DNA of 43,904 nucleotides from Elusimicrobiota bacterium (GTDB lineage: Bacteria; Elusimicrobiota; Elusimicrobia; Elusimicrobiales; UBA9959), in NCBI GenBank assembly GCA_016207645.1, contig JACQPH010000102.1, forward strand, positions 1 to 43,904, given 5' to 3'. Both the position numbers and the translations under genes were made by a program. This document shows, piece after piece, positions 6,651 to 14,620 of this stretch; positions within the stretch are counted from its first letter, which is position 1, and the number at the start of each line of letters is the position of its first letter. The notes below the pieces were generated by a model. It saw only the letters and a list, made by a program, of their open reading frames with translations. It had not been told where the DNA came from and did not search any database.

Positions 6651-8099
6651 CTATGCGTCGAGCTCCCCCAGTTTCACGGTTATGCCCTTGGTCTTCAGCA
6701 TGGCCACGAAGGCCGGCTTGTCTATCGCTTTGATATAGGCCTCCTCCGGCTCCACCTGCTTATCGCAAACCAGCTTGAACAGCGCGTCGTTGAGCATCAC
6801 CATGCCCTGCTTTTTGCCGGTCTGCATGATGGAAGGGATCTGGTAGATCTTCCCCTCGCGGATCAGGTTGGAAATGGCGCTGGTGACGAACAGGGTCTCC
6901 ATGGCCGCCACCCGCCCGCCGCCTATCTTCTTGCAGAGCGTCTGGGCGATGACCCCCTTCAGCGAAGTGGAGAGCATGGCCCTTATCTGCCCCTGCCTGT
7001 CCGCCGGGAACTGGTCTATGATGCGGTCCACGGTGGAAGCCGCCGTGGTGGTGTGGAGCGTGCCGAAGACGAGATGGCCGGTCTCGGCCGTCTCGATGGC
7101 GATGGAAATGGTCTCCAGGTCGCGCATCTCGCCCACCAGCACTATGTCCGGGTCCTCGCGCAGCGCGGCGCGCAGGGCCTGCGAGAAGGACCTGGTGTGC
7201 ACGTGCACCTCGCGCTGGTTTATCAGGCAGTTCTTCTTCTGGTGGACGAACTCGATAGGGTCCTCGATGGTGATGATATGGTCCCTGCGCTGGCGGTTGA
7301 CATAGTCCACCAGGGCGCAGAGCGTGGTGGATTTGCCCGACCCCGTGGGCCCGGTCACCAGCACCAGCCCCTTGGAAAGGAAACAGAGGTCCAGCACCTC
7401 TTTGGACAGGCCGAGCTTCTCGACCGTGACTATCTCCATGGGGATCTGCCTGAAAACGGCGCCCATGCCGTACCTGTCCCTGAATACGTTCACGCGGAAG
7501 CGGGCCAGGCCGGCTATTTCATGGGCGAAGTCGGTGTCGTGTATCTCTTCGAACTGGGCGGCGTTGTGGGCGGGTATTATCGCCCCGAGCAGGACGGCCA
7601 TGCGCTCCGGGTTCACCGCTCCTTCTTCGGCGAACTCCTTCATGTCGCCGTGCAGCCGCACCATAGGCTTGTGGCCGGAGGTGAGATGCAGGTCCGAGGC
7701 GTTCATCCTGAACATCTTCCTGAGCAGGATATTGATCTCCGGCTCCCCGGGTAGCCCCGGTTCGGCGGCGGCCGCCGCGCCGGCATCGGCCGCGGAGAGC
7801 GGGCCGCCGGCCAGGGCGATCCTTACTACGGACTGCTCTCCGTCCGGCGCGTAGACCACGACCACGGTCTTCGCCCCCGCAGTGTACTCGAAGCGCGCCG
7901 GTTTCTGCAGCGCGACGGCGGCCTTGCTGGACTCCGGCGCTATCTCCTGGAGGAGGCCGACCAGTTGCTGGGCGGAGACCTGTTGGTTGAACATCAGCGT
8001 GGAGCCGGTCTTGGTCTTAAGCATGGGCGCTTTGCCGGGCTCCAGGACTATTTCCTCGTTCCGCTGGATCTTTTCGATAAGCTTGTCTAATTGTGCCAT
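6651..8099 (-). CDS. pilT: Type IV pilus retraction ATPase (PilT family)
   Basis: A hexameric ATPase that drives pilus retraction and twitching motility at the inner-membrane base. The canonical PilT core begins near residue 120 (EINILLRKMF, SDLHLTSG). Walker A is GPTGSGKST (about 250-258), the Asp box and Walker B include EDPIEFVHQKK and ILVGEMRDLETI-like sequence, the His box is GTLHTTTA, and the retraction-specific AISNLIREGKIYQIPS motif is present. At 482 residues it is about 120 longer than usual. The extra N-terminal ~115 residues resemble a degenerate second PilT N-domain. It lies 25 bp downstream of a MoaD-like gene. Pilin genes occur at the far end of the window. Confidence 0.93.
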   Translation of the reverse strand: MAQLDKLIEKIQRNEEIVLEPGKAPMLKTKTGSTLMFNQQVSAQQLVGLLQEIAPESSKAAVALQKPARFEYTAGAKTVVVVYAPDGEQSVVRIALAGGPLSAADAGAAAAAEPGLPGEPEINILLRKMFRMNASDLHLTSGHKPMVRLHGDMKEFAEEGAVNPERMAVLLGAIIPAHNAAQFEEIHDTDFAHEIAGLARFRVNVFRDRYGMGAVFRQIPMEIVTVEKLGLSKEVLDLCFLSKGLVLVTGPTGSGKSTTLCALVDYVNRQRRDHIITIEDPIEFVHQKKNCLINQREVHVHTRSFSQALRAALREDPDIVLVGEMRDLETISIAIETAETGHLVFGTLHTTTAASTVDRIIDQFPADRQGQIRAMLSTSLKGVIAQTLCKKIGGGRVAAMETLFVTSAISNLIREGKIYQIPSIMQTGKKQGMVMLNDALFKLVCDKQVEPEEAYIKAIDKPAFVAMLKTKGITVKLGELDA

Positions 8100-8124
8100 A
8101 TTCCCCTTCTGCCGGTTGCTCCCT

Positions 8125-8352
8125 TCAGCCGCCGGAGTAGATATAAGAGATGGCCACGCGGTCGCCGTCCGCGAGCGCTTCTCCGGGCGCGGCGGCCCTG
8201 CCGTTGCGTGTTATGATAGTGGCCCTCTTCTTATCTATTTTCACCTGGGCGGCTAGTTCCCCCACGGTCAGGTGTCCGCGCAGCGTCAGTTCTTTTTCGC
8301 TGAACCCGGCTTCGTAAATGAGCGGGCCGATAAGTTTCACCGTGATCTTCAT
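8125..8352 (-). CDS. MoaD/ThiS-family sulfur-carrier protein
   Basis: A 75-residue beta-grasp protein ending in the diagnostic Gly-Gly tail (SYIYSGG), which is adenylated and thiocarboxylated to donate sulfur. The length and the PGEALADGDRVAI segment fit the MoaD branch. The window also holds moaA, moaC, mogA and moeA from about 14 kb, so this is the likely small subunit of molybdopterin synthase or a related tungsten-cofactor carrier, although it is far from that operon. MoaE is not in the window. It is the first gene of a unit with pilT, an odd pairing. Confidence 0.8.
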   Translation of the reverse strand: MKITVKLIGPLIYEAGFSEKELTLRGHLTVGELAAQVKIDKKRATIITRNGRAAAPGEALADGDRVAISYIYSGG

Positions 8353-8408
8353 AAGCTCCGCGGCGCCGCGGCCCTGTCTGGAACAGCTCTCTCTCCGTAC
8401 ATTTTATC

Positions 8409-8424
8409 TATAATAACAAAAAGC
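8409..8424. repeat. Short copy of the TATAATAACAAAAAGC motif
   Basis: The 16-mer TATAATAACAAAAAGC also occurs inside both copies of the long non-coding repeat (11017-11032 and 12778-12793). Each of the three lies 50-200 bp upstream of a minus-strand gene start. Here it is followed by TGTAGGGAAC, which recurs at 12687-12696. It may be a promoter-bearing remnant of the same element; on the minus strand it contains TGTTATTAT, an extended -10-like sequence. Confidence 0.5.
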
Positions 8425-8449
8425 AAGGACCTGTAGGGAACAAGCCGGG

Positions 8450-10180
8450 TCAGGGGAGGATCGTCACGGAGGGGCGCGGTTGGGCGTAGCGGTCCGGGAT
8501 CTGCGGCAGGCCGGCGGGGTTCTTTTTGAAAGAGGCGAGGAACCGCGCCAGGGCCACCCATTCCTTAAGTTCGCGGCCGCCGGGCAGGCGCACGATGGTC
8601 CCGGCAAGGTCCGGGACGGGTTCCCCGTCCGCGCCGCGCGGCAGGATCGGCGGCTGGAAGAACAGGTTCAGCATCCCGGCCGCGTAAAAACTCATAGCTA
8701 CCCGGTACAGGCGGCCGGGAACAGCCGGCGCAAAAACGCCGTCCGGCCCCTGGACCAGAACTTCCCTGACCCTCGCGAAAGGAGCGGCGCCCGCGCTCCA
8801 GGAAAAACGCAAGCCCGAGACCTGGAGCCTGGCGTCGGTGTTCCCGCGGGCTATAGTGGCCTCGGCCTCCGGCAGGCGGGCCAGGTCCGCGCCTGTCAGG
8901 TAAAAAGCGGCCAGCGGCGAACCGCCCCTCCCGTCCGGGCCGGCGCTCAGCGGCAGCACCTTGAACACGTCAGCCGGCTTTATCACGCCCTCCGGCAGGG
9001 TATCCCGTATAGTACCCAGCGGCAGGAAAGCGGCGGAGAGCCACGCCGAGCCCGCCCCCTCGGCCCGGGGGACGGCGTAGCGGAAAGCGTCGGCCGCCAG
9101 GTCGCCCAGGGAATAGCCTCCGGGAGCGGAAGCCATGTCCTGCGGCCGCGCGAACCTGATAGCCGAGGCCGCGACAGGTTCGTCGAAAGCCAGGCCGTAC
9201 GGGGCGAGATACTCTTTTTCCACCGCGGCCCTCAGGCCGGCGACGAGCTTCCCGGCCGCCCCGTCGGTTTCTCCCGGGGAATTGGGGAGCAGCGAATACG
9301 ACGAAAGTTCATAGCCGCCTCCGGGCTTCGGTTCGAGCGTGATCTTACCCAGGAACCGGCCCCACTCCCCCGCGGAAACGATGTAAGCCCCGCCGGCTTT
9401 AAGCGGCTCTTTCAGCACCGTATGCGTGTGGCCGCTGACCACCAGGTCCAGCCCCGGGACTTCGCGGGCCAGCCGCAGGTCCTCGGAACGGGCCGGGTCG
9501 GGGCTGGTGCCGGAATGAGAAAGCGCGATGACGATGCCGCAGCCCGAGGAGCGCAGCTCCTTTACGGCGGCGGAGGCCGCCGGGACCGCGTCGGAGAACG
9601 AAACCCCGGGGATATGCACGTGAGCGGCGGCGTCCTCCCCCATCAGCCCTATTATGCAGGCCCTGAACCCGCCTTTGTCGATCACGGCCGCGCCGGAGAC
9701 CGGCCAGGCGGAAAAAGCGGAACGCAGCGGGGCGAGCCAGGCCGCGGACGTGGAAACGGAAATATTCGTAAGCGGCATGGCGGGCCGCCCGGGCAGCAGG
9801 CCGGACCGCAGTTCGGCGGCGAGGATGCCGGGCCCGGACTCGAACTCATGGTTGCCCGGGGTTACCGCGTCGTAGCCGGCGGCGGCCATAAAGCGCAGTT
9901 CCGGGGCGGTCTCCGCGAGCAGCGAATCGAACAGCGTGCCGCTGGAGAAATCGCCCGCGTCCACGGTGAGGACCGGCCCTTTCGCCGCGGCCTTCTCGGC
10001 GGCTATCAGCGCGGCCAGGCGCGCGAAGCCCCCGGTGCGGCCGCCGTCCGCCGCGGTAAAAGGCTCGAAGCGGGCATGGAGGTCGTGGGTAAAAAGGACC
10101 GTCACCGCCGGCCCCGCGGCGGCGCAAGCCGGCGCGCAAAGCGCCAGGAAGACCGCGGCGGCGGCGACGGCCGGTTTCAC
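8450..10180 (-). CDS. Periplasmic 5'-nucleotidase / metallophosphoesterase (UshA family)
   Basis: A 576-residue exported enzyme that hydrolyses nucleotides or related phosphoesters outside the cytoplasm using two metal ions. A Sec signal peptide covers about residues 1-21. The calcineurin-like domain shows THDLHA, DAGDFSSG, TPGNHEFE, LSHSG and GHTHT, which supply all the metal ligands. The C-terminal 5_nucleotid_C domain (about 340-520) gives substrate specificity. The start is a GTG that overlaps the preceding stop (GTGA), so it is translationally coupled to the membrane protein upstream. The substrate is not predictable from the sequence. Confidence 0.88.
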   Translation of the reverse strand: MKPAVAAAAVFLALCAPACAAAGPAVTVLFTHDLHARFEPFTAADGGRTGGFARLAALIAAEKAAAKGPVLTVDAGDFSSGTLFDSLLAETAPELRFMAAAGYDAVTPGNHEFESGPGILAAELRSGLLPGRPAMPLTNISVSTSAAWLAPLRSAFSAWPVSGAAVIDKGGFRACIIGLMGEDAAAHVHIPGVSFSDAVPAASAAVKELRSSGCGIVIALSHSGTSPDPARSEDLRLAREVPGLDLVVSGHTHTVLKEPLKAGGAYIVSAGEWGRFLGKITLEPKPGGGYELSSYSLLPNSPGETDGAAGKLVAGLRAAVEKEYLAPYGLAFDEPVAASAIRFARPQDMASAPGGYSLGDLAADAFRYAVPRAEGAGSAWLSAAFLPLGTIRDTLPEGVIKPADVFKVLPLSAGPDGRGGSPLAAFYLTGADLARLPEAEATIARGNTDARLQVSGLRFSWSAGAAPFARVREVLVQGPDGVFAPAVPGRLYRVAMSFYAAGMLNLFFQPPILPRGADGEPVPDLAGTIVRLPGGRELKEWVALARFLASFKKNPAGLPQIPDRYAQPRPSVTILP

Positions 10181-10905
10181 CGGTTAAGCCTCCGCGCGCC
10201 GGACCCGGTTCGCCGGCGGCCGTCCCCGCCAAGGGAAAAGGCACTCCCGGCCTCCAGGGCCGCCGTAGCGGCCTGTTTTAATTGCCGCGCCGGGTGCGGC
10301 GGCCTGTCCCCCAGGTGGCTAACTACCATTGAGGCGACGAACAGCAGCGCGGCCAGCAGGAGGCCGCCGCAGAACGTGTAGATCCAGTACGGCATGAACC
10401 GGATCCCGGCGGTCGAAGCGGAGAAATGCTCCGAAAGCGCGGCGACGAGCTCCTTCGTCCTGGCCTTGGCCGCGGGGTTCTTCGGCTTGAGCTGCATGGT
10501 GCCGACCCAGTCCTGCAGGGAGATCTGGAATATCCCGCCGTCCTCGAGTTTTACCGAGCCGAGCAGCTGCTCGTGTTTCAGCCCCATTTTTCCGAAGGCG
10601 CCTTTAAGCGCGTCGCCTACGAGCTCCTCGGAAACCCCGAAGAATATGAAGCCCCGGGTAACGAACCAGAATATCAGCAGCAGTCCGGGGTAGAATATCA
10701 GGTTGATCGCGGCCAGCGAAGGGACCGTGCCGAGCAGTTTCAGGCCGTTCAGGAATTGCGGCAGGAAGCAAAGGGCTACCAGGGCTAACAGCCATTTCCC
10801 GGAATAGACGGTCACGCGCCTGGCCAGGAGGCCGCGTACCCCCACGAACAGCATCCCGGCCCCGGCCAGGGCCAGGACCATAAGCAGGATCACAAGTGTA
10901 AGCAT
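10177..10905 (-). CDS. Hypothetical integral membrane protein
   Basis: A 242-residue protein with an N-terminal membrane segment (1-28), two central hydrophobic segments (about 40-85), a cytoplasmic-looking domain (about 95-160, including ISLQDWVGTMQLKPK) and a last membrane segment (about 172-195), followed by a basic tail. I recognise no named family. It is first in a two-gene unit with the periplasmic nucleotidase (4-bp overlap). Non-coding repeat copy A lies directly upstream. Confidence 0.7.
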   Translation of the reverse strand: MLTLVILLMVLALAGAGMLFVGVRGLLARRVTVYSGKWLLALVALCFLPQFLNGLKLLGTVPSLAAINLIFYPGLLLIFWFVTRGFIFFGVSEELVGDALKGAFGKMGLKHEQLLGSVKLEDGGIFQISLQDWVGTMQLKPKNPAAKARTKELVAALSEHFSASTAGIRFMPYWIYTFCGGLLLAALLFVASMVVSHLGDRPPHPARQLKQAATAALEAGSAFSLGGDGRRRTGSGARRLNR

Positions 10906-10947
10906 TGCCGGTTCTCCATTAGCTCTGCAGGAAACACAGGTTTTCTG

Positions 10948-11198
10948 TTATCGCTAGTTCCCCTGAAGTTTTCCCGCTTCCGCGCGCATAAATTTTAAAA
11001 ATCCAGCCTATTCCGTTATAATAACAAAAAGCGGGCTCTTTTCGTTTTTTTTAGCGCGGTTTCCCGGCCCGGCTGGCGGCGGGATAGTTTCAAGTGGTGA
11101 GGGAGGCAGGTCAGTCTTCCGGAGCCGGCGGGTCTATTACGTCGTATTGGTCAACCCGCGGGTCCAGCTGGCAGTCTTCATCTGGCGGGCCGCGTTTT
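10948..11198. repeat. Long non-coding dispersed repeat, copy A
   Basis: About 250 bp that aligns in the same orientation with 12707-13000. Shared blocks are TTATCGCTAGTTCCC, the TATAATAACAAAAAGC core (11017-11032), GCGCGGTTTCCCGGCCCGG, CAGTCTTCCGGAGCCGGCGG, and GGCAGTCTTCATCTGGCGGG with a following GCCGCGTTTT. No open frame is conserved between copies. Copy A lacks about 45 bp found in copy B. Together with the rest of 10906-11661 it accounts for most of that gene-poor stretch. Confidence 0.8.
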
Positions 11199-11273
11199 AC
11201 CTGTAATGGCTACGAAATCAACAGATAATCTTTACCCAACCCCTTTTTGCTATAAGCTTCCCATGAAAAAGCA

Positions 11274-11322
11274 GAGGCCACCTTGCGGTGGCCTCGCACC
11301 CCAAGACCGAAGCCTTAGGGGT
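11274..11322 (+). other. Two consecutive hairpins, possible structured RNA
   Basis: The first hairpin is perfect: GAGGCCACC, loop TTGC, GGTGGCCTC (11274-11295). The second follows within 3 bp: CCCCAAG with CTTAGGGG (one bulge, 11299-11321). Neither has a clear T-run. They lie between the two long repeat copies. No RNA family was recognised. Confidence 0.4.
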
Positions 11323-11401
11323 TGTATGGATATATTATTGATATAAATTTGTCCCTTGTCAAAGTAGCTTCAATAGGTTTTTAACTATTCGCGTTATTGG
11401 C

Positions 11402-11557
11402 ATGGCCCCGGCTTTCAGGCAATACGAGGGTGGGCTGTACGGCCTAAAGTTAGGTAATGACGATTCGTTGCTATTCGCAAAGATATTGCCGGAACAGGTA
11501 AAAGCGGAAGTGGAAAAACTTAAAGCTTTTGCCGCCCATAGTCAGGAAGCCAGGTAA
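11402..11557 (+). CDS. Small hypothetical ORF, possibly a gene fragment
   Basis: An open frame of 51 codons from ATG to TAA with protein-like composition: it begins MAPAFRQYEGGLYGLKLG and ends with an amphipathic, Lys/Glu-rich helix. No ribosome binding site precedes it, and the frame stays open for about 20 codons upstream of the ATG. It may therefore be the 3' remnant of a longer gene disrupted during insertion of the surrounding repeats. No family recognised. Confidence 0.3.
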   Translation: MAPAFRQYEGGLYGLKLGNDDSLLFAKILPEQVKAEVEKLKAFAAHSQEAR

Positions 11558-11661
11558 ATAAAATTAGTGGACGCAAATAACCTCGACGCCCTAAGTGAGG
11601 TATCTTTTCCGTCGGAAGAGTGGGCTGCAGCCCTTAACGGGAATGCCTGTTGTAGCGGAAT

Positions 11662-12042
11662 TTATAAGCTCTTGTGTATTTTCTCAACGAACTCGAAATC
11701 CTTCCCCGCCTCGGTTTCGGTTATCATCCCGTCGGCGCTGTAGAAATCCATATTCCGGCTGCGCCGCATTTTGTCTCCGATAAGCATAACATCCTCGTTT
11801 TTCAGCAGCTCAGCTAATCTCTCTATAATTATCTGATGATGGCCGGGGCGGCTTTTCACGCGGTGCCCCTCTTTGGCTATAAGATAGATGCCAATTTTTA
11901 TCAGCGTCATGTAGGTGAAATGAAATTTGACCTCCGGCTCCCTGTTTTTCTTTGAAATAGCCAGATATTTTTCAGCGGATTTACGGAGTTTTTCCAGTTC
12001 GTCCGCGGTGAAAACCTGGGTTGAAAAGAAATTTTTGTCCAT
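11662..12042 (-). CDS. HEPN-domain protein (probable toxin of MNT-HEPN pair)
   Basis: A 126-residue all-helical protein starting one codon after the MNT gene stop. It shows an HEPN-like layout: helix LEKLRKSAEKYLAISK, hydrophobic helix LIKIGIYLIAKEGHR, HHQIIIERLAELL, and the C-terminal RRSRNMDFY, an R-x4-Y variant of the HEPN R-x4-6-H active motif. HEPN proteins paired with nucleotidyltransferases act as RNases or RNA-targeting toxins that are inactivated by AMPylation (HepT-MntA, type VII systems). The activity here is inferred from context and fold resemblance only. Base composition is more AT-rich than the flanks. Confidence 0.7.
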   Translation of the reverse strand: MDKNFFSTQVFTADELEKLRKSAEKYLAISKKNREPEVKFHFTYMTLIKIGIYLIAKEGHRVKSRPGHHQIIIERLAELLKNEDVMLIGDKMRRSRNMDFYSADGMITETEAGKDFEFVEKIHKSL

Positions 12043-12043
12043 A

Positions 12044-12586
12044 TCAGAGCAACCTTATGGTCTTTTTTTTGAAAACGTTTTTAAGGAACTGGTCTTTACC
12101 CGACTTGCGCTTAAACTCTTCCGGCGTCATATTCACTATGTTCAGTTCCCTGCCGAGGTTTTTTCGCGGTTTAAGCAGCGCCCTCTCAGCCTCAAGCGCC
12201 TCGTGTTCCCCAACCAGGAGAATGTCAATGTCGCTTTGCGCCGTAAAGCCGGAATTGGCATATGAGCCGAAGATATACGCGTTCTTTAAATCCTTGAGAC
12301 CCGCCAGCGCGTCCTTAAGAACATGCTCTACTCCTGCGCTGCGCAGAAAAACAGCCTTGTAATTCTTATATTCCGGAGCGGAATGGTTTGCGCTGAAATA
12401 GCGTTCCCTGCCTTTAAATCTGCTTTTAAGCAGGCCTTCACCCTCAAAAAGTACCAGCATACGGTAAACATTCTTGGGGTCCTCCTGCAGCAGGCGCGCC
12501 GCTTCATTGACATAAAGCTCCGCGCTTTTGTTAAGGAAGAAGTAGTTGAGCACCTTCCGGGCTACTTTGGATTTAAAGCTGACCAT
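12044..12586 (-). CDS. wHTH-nucleotidyltransferase (MNT) fusion, probable antitoxin
   Basis: A 180-residue protein with two parts. Residues 1-75 look like an ArsR-type winged helix (LYVNEAARLLQEDPKNVYRML, EGEGLLKSRFKGRERYF). Residues 85-180 form a minimal nucleotidyltransferase with GSYANSG (107-113), SDIDILL (118-124) and a likely third carboxylate at E147. MntA-like antitoxins AMPylate their HEPN partner. The fused DNA-binding domain fits autoregulation through the two palindromes at 12643-12682, about 60-100 bp upstream of the start. It is translated just before the HEPN gene with a 1-bp gap. Confidence 0.82.
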   Translation of the reverse strand: MVSFKSKVARKVLNYFFLNKSAELYVNEAARLLQEDPKNVYRMLVLFEGEGLLKSRFKGRERYFSANHSAPEYKNYKAVFLRSAGVEHVLKDALAGLKDLKNAYIFGSYANSGFTAQSDIDILLVGEHEALEAERALLKPRKNLGRELNIVNMTPEEFKRKSGKDQFLKNVFKKKTIRLL

Positions 12587-12640
12587 TTTCTATCCCCCTG
12601 CGTTGCCGCCTGAATGTGTACGTGCGCTTGTGATAATGTG

Positions 12641-12684
12641 TTATGGTAGTATCTTACCATGATTATGGTATTATCTTACCATAA
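12641..12684 (-). promoter_or_regulatory. Tandem palindromic operators of the MNT-HEPN operon
   Basis: Two nearly identical 18-bp palindromes, ATGGTA-N6-TACCAT, lie at 12643-12660 and 12665-12682. Their centres are 22 bp apart, about two helical turns, so two dimers could bind the same DNA face. The second has longer arms (TTATGGTA/TACCATAA). Position upstream of a gene with a fused winged helix suggests autoregulation. Confidence 0.7.
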
Positions 12685-12706
12685 TCTGTAGGGAACATAA
12701 GAGCGA

Positions 12707-13000
12707 TTATCGCTAGTTCCCAGGAAGTTTCCCCCCTTCCGCCTGCACGAATTTTTCAAAAAACTCGCCTATTCGGCTATAATAACAAAAAGCGGGTAAT
12801 TTTCCGCGTTTTTTCGCGCGGTTTCCCGGCCCGGCGGGCGCCGGACCTGTTTTAAGTTTTCAGGGAGTCAGTCTTCCGGAGCCGGCGGGTCTAACCGTCG
12901 TATTGGTCGAGCCCTCTGGGCCTGCCGTATCAAGCGCTATGCGCCTCAGACGGCCACCCGCGGGTCCAGATGGCAGTCTTCATCTGGCGGGCCGCGTTTT
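12707..13000. repeat. Long non-coding dispersed repeat, copy B
   Basis: About 294 bp, homologous and co-oriented to 10948-11198. It carries an extra ~45 bp (about 12909-12954) absent in copy A. Internal structures include a 31-bp imperfect palindrome just to its left (GGGAAC at 12691, AGCGA/TCGCT, GTTCCC ending at 12721) and a hairpin CCAGATG/CATCTGG (12966-12987). A TATAAT (12778-12783) with a weak TTCAAA -35 could start a plus-strand transcript. It fills most of the 12587-13058 gap along with the operators. Confidence 0.8.
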
Positions 13001-13058
13001 GCATTCCACCAGGTCACAGGGGGCGGCTGGCTGGCGGGGATATTATTAAGGAGGCGGG

Positions 13059-14030
13059 ATGAAAATATTATTGGCGGCGATACTGATTGCGGCGGCGGGC
13101 GGCCCGGCCTCGGCCCGGTGGAAATCCGAGCCCGTGCTGGATATTTCCCCGGACGGAAAGCATTTCATGGCGTCGTTCGGCGGGAATCTGAATATCGGTG
13201 TGATCAACGGTGCCGAAAAGAAGTTCACCAGGGCGGTAGCGCTCGGCGACAGTTTCAACTGGGCCGCCCTCGGCTTTACCGCAGACAGCAAGCGGGTGGC
13301 GGTCGCCATGCGGAAAGAGGACGAACTGCGGTCTTACTCGCTAGACGCCAGATTTTCGGCCGCCGTCCGGGAAATCACCCCCTTAAGCGTGTCCCGAAGT
13401 TTCAAATGGGCGCTGGACTCTCGCGACGAAGACGGCGTGGAGAAGAACGTGCTCGGCGTGATCTCGGGGGGGCGCTTCATTCCCAAATTCGTCCTGCCCG
13501 GGAACATTGAGTACTCCGAGATTTCACCAGACGATAAGCTGGCCGCCTTCTCGATCTATCACCCGGCCAAGGACGGCAAGAAAGGCATTTCCTCACTGCA
13601 CCTGCTCTCCCTCAAGACAGGCAAGTATCTACGGAAGTATTCCCCGGAAACTTTAGGGCCTATATTGGTAGCAAGGTTTTCGCCTGGCGGCGAGTCGATG
13701 GCTTTCGCCGACTCCGACAGCCAGGTGCGGCTGGTCCGTCTTTCCGACTGGAAATTTACCGGTTCGGTCTCCAAGCGTGGTAAAATTGTGAACGCCCTGA
13801 GATTCTCCCCTGACAGCTCAATGCTGGCCGTAGGGTATGGCGAAGGCTTGAGGGTTTACTCCCTTCCGGACCTTCGCGTCATCATAGACAGGGATTTTAC
13901 CGGAACCCTCGACACCGACTGGGCCATACACGACGTCGCCTTCGCCAAAGACGGGTCCTTCGTAGCGGTGTTGGTCTGGACCAAGGCCGGCGGGTACAGC
14001 GTAAAGTTTTTAGACATCAAGCGCCGGTAG
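13059..14030 (+). CDS. Exported WD40/beta-propeller-like protein
   Basis: A 323-residue protein with a Sec signal peptide (about residues 1-19, cut after PASA). The body shows repeated blades typical of WD40/TolB-like propellers: LDISPDGKHFMASFG, LGFTADSKRVAVAM, ARFSPGGESMAFADS, LRFSPDSSMLAVGYG and VAFAKDGSFVAVLV. It is presumably a periplasmic scaffold; no catalytic residues are apparent. The start is well supported by AAGGAGG 5 bp upstream. It is a single plus-strand gene, convergent with mogA. Confidence 0.75.
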   Translation: MKILLAAILIAAAGGPASARWKSEPVLDISPDGKHFMASFGGNLNIGVINGAEKKFTRAVALGDSFNWAALGFTADSKRVAVAMRKEDELRSYSLDARFSAAVREITPLSVSRSFKWALDSRDEDGVEKNVLGVISGGRFIPKFVLPGNIEYSEISPDDKLAAFSIYHPAKDGKKGISSLHLLSLKTGKYLRKYSPETLGPILVARFSPGGESMAFADSDSQVRLVRLSDWKFTGSVSKRGKIVNALRFSPDSSMLAVGYGEGLRVYSLPDLRVIIDRDFTGTLDTDWAIHDVAFAKDGSFVAVLVWTKAGGYSVKFLDIKRR

Positions 14031-14118
14031 CCTGCCGGCCCCACGGGACGCTGATTCTAAATGACTATTTGTCGTGATTATCGGGGTGGAGCTTAGTGAT
14101 CGCGCCGACAAGCAGGTT

Positions 14119-14610
14119 TTAGTGCCTGCCGCCCTTGAGCATTTCGAGGGAATGCGGGATGAGGTCGAGGACGGCTTCCAGGGATTCTTTTACGGCTTTG
14201 GGGCTGCCGGGCAGATTCAGGATAATGGTATTTTTGCGAATGCCGCAGACGCCGCGGGAGAGGGCGGCTTTTTTTGTTTTTTTGAGGCCCTCGGCGCGCA
14301 TCAGTTCGGGGAGGCCGGGGATGTTCTTATCCAGTACCAGGGCGGTGGCTTCGGGGGTGATGTCGCGGCCGCTGAAGCCGGTGCCGCCGGTGGTGAGGAC
14401 GACATTCACCTTGAGGGTATCGCAGTAATGCAGAAGCTTCTCTTTTATGGCGGAGATCTCGTCGGGGACGATGTCGTAGGCGGCGGTGCGGCCGCCGATG
14501 GCCTTCACCATCTCTGAAACGAGTTTGCCGCTTACGTCTTCTGTCTCGCCTTTGGAGCAGCGGTCGCTGGAGGTGAGGACGGCGATATTTATTGTTTTTG
14601 TTTCTTCCAT
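14119..14610 (-). CDS. mogA: Molybdopterin adenylyltransferase (MogA/MoaB family)
   Basis: This enzyme adenylates molybdopterin, the step before metal insertion by MoeA. The 163-residue length is normal. Motifs are AVLTSSDRCSKGETEDVSG, the MPT-binding TTGGTGFSGRDITPEAT and the LPGSPKAVKESLE stretch. It is the last gene of the molybdenum/tungsten cluster, 10 bp after the MOSC gene. Confidence 0.93.
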   Translation of the reverse strand: MEETKTINIAVLTSSDRCSKGETEDVSGKLVSEMVKAIGGRTAAYDIVPDEISAIKEKLLHYCDTLKVNVVLTTGGTGFSGRDITPEATALVLDKNIPGLPELMRAEGLKKTKKAALSRGVCGIRKNTIILNLPGSPKAVKESLEAVLDLIPHSLEMLKGGRH

Positions 14611-14620
14611 GGTTTCTGCC

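Noticed and set aside
8480-10381. A 633-codon open frame on the plus strand
   Set aside because: It is antisense to the 5'-nucleotidase gene, which has all its catalytic motifs. The translation is Arg/Gly-rich low complexity.
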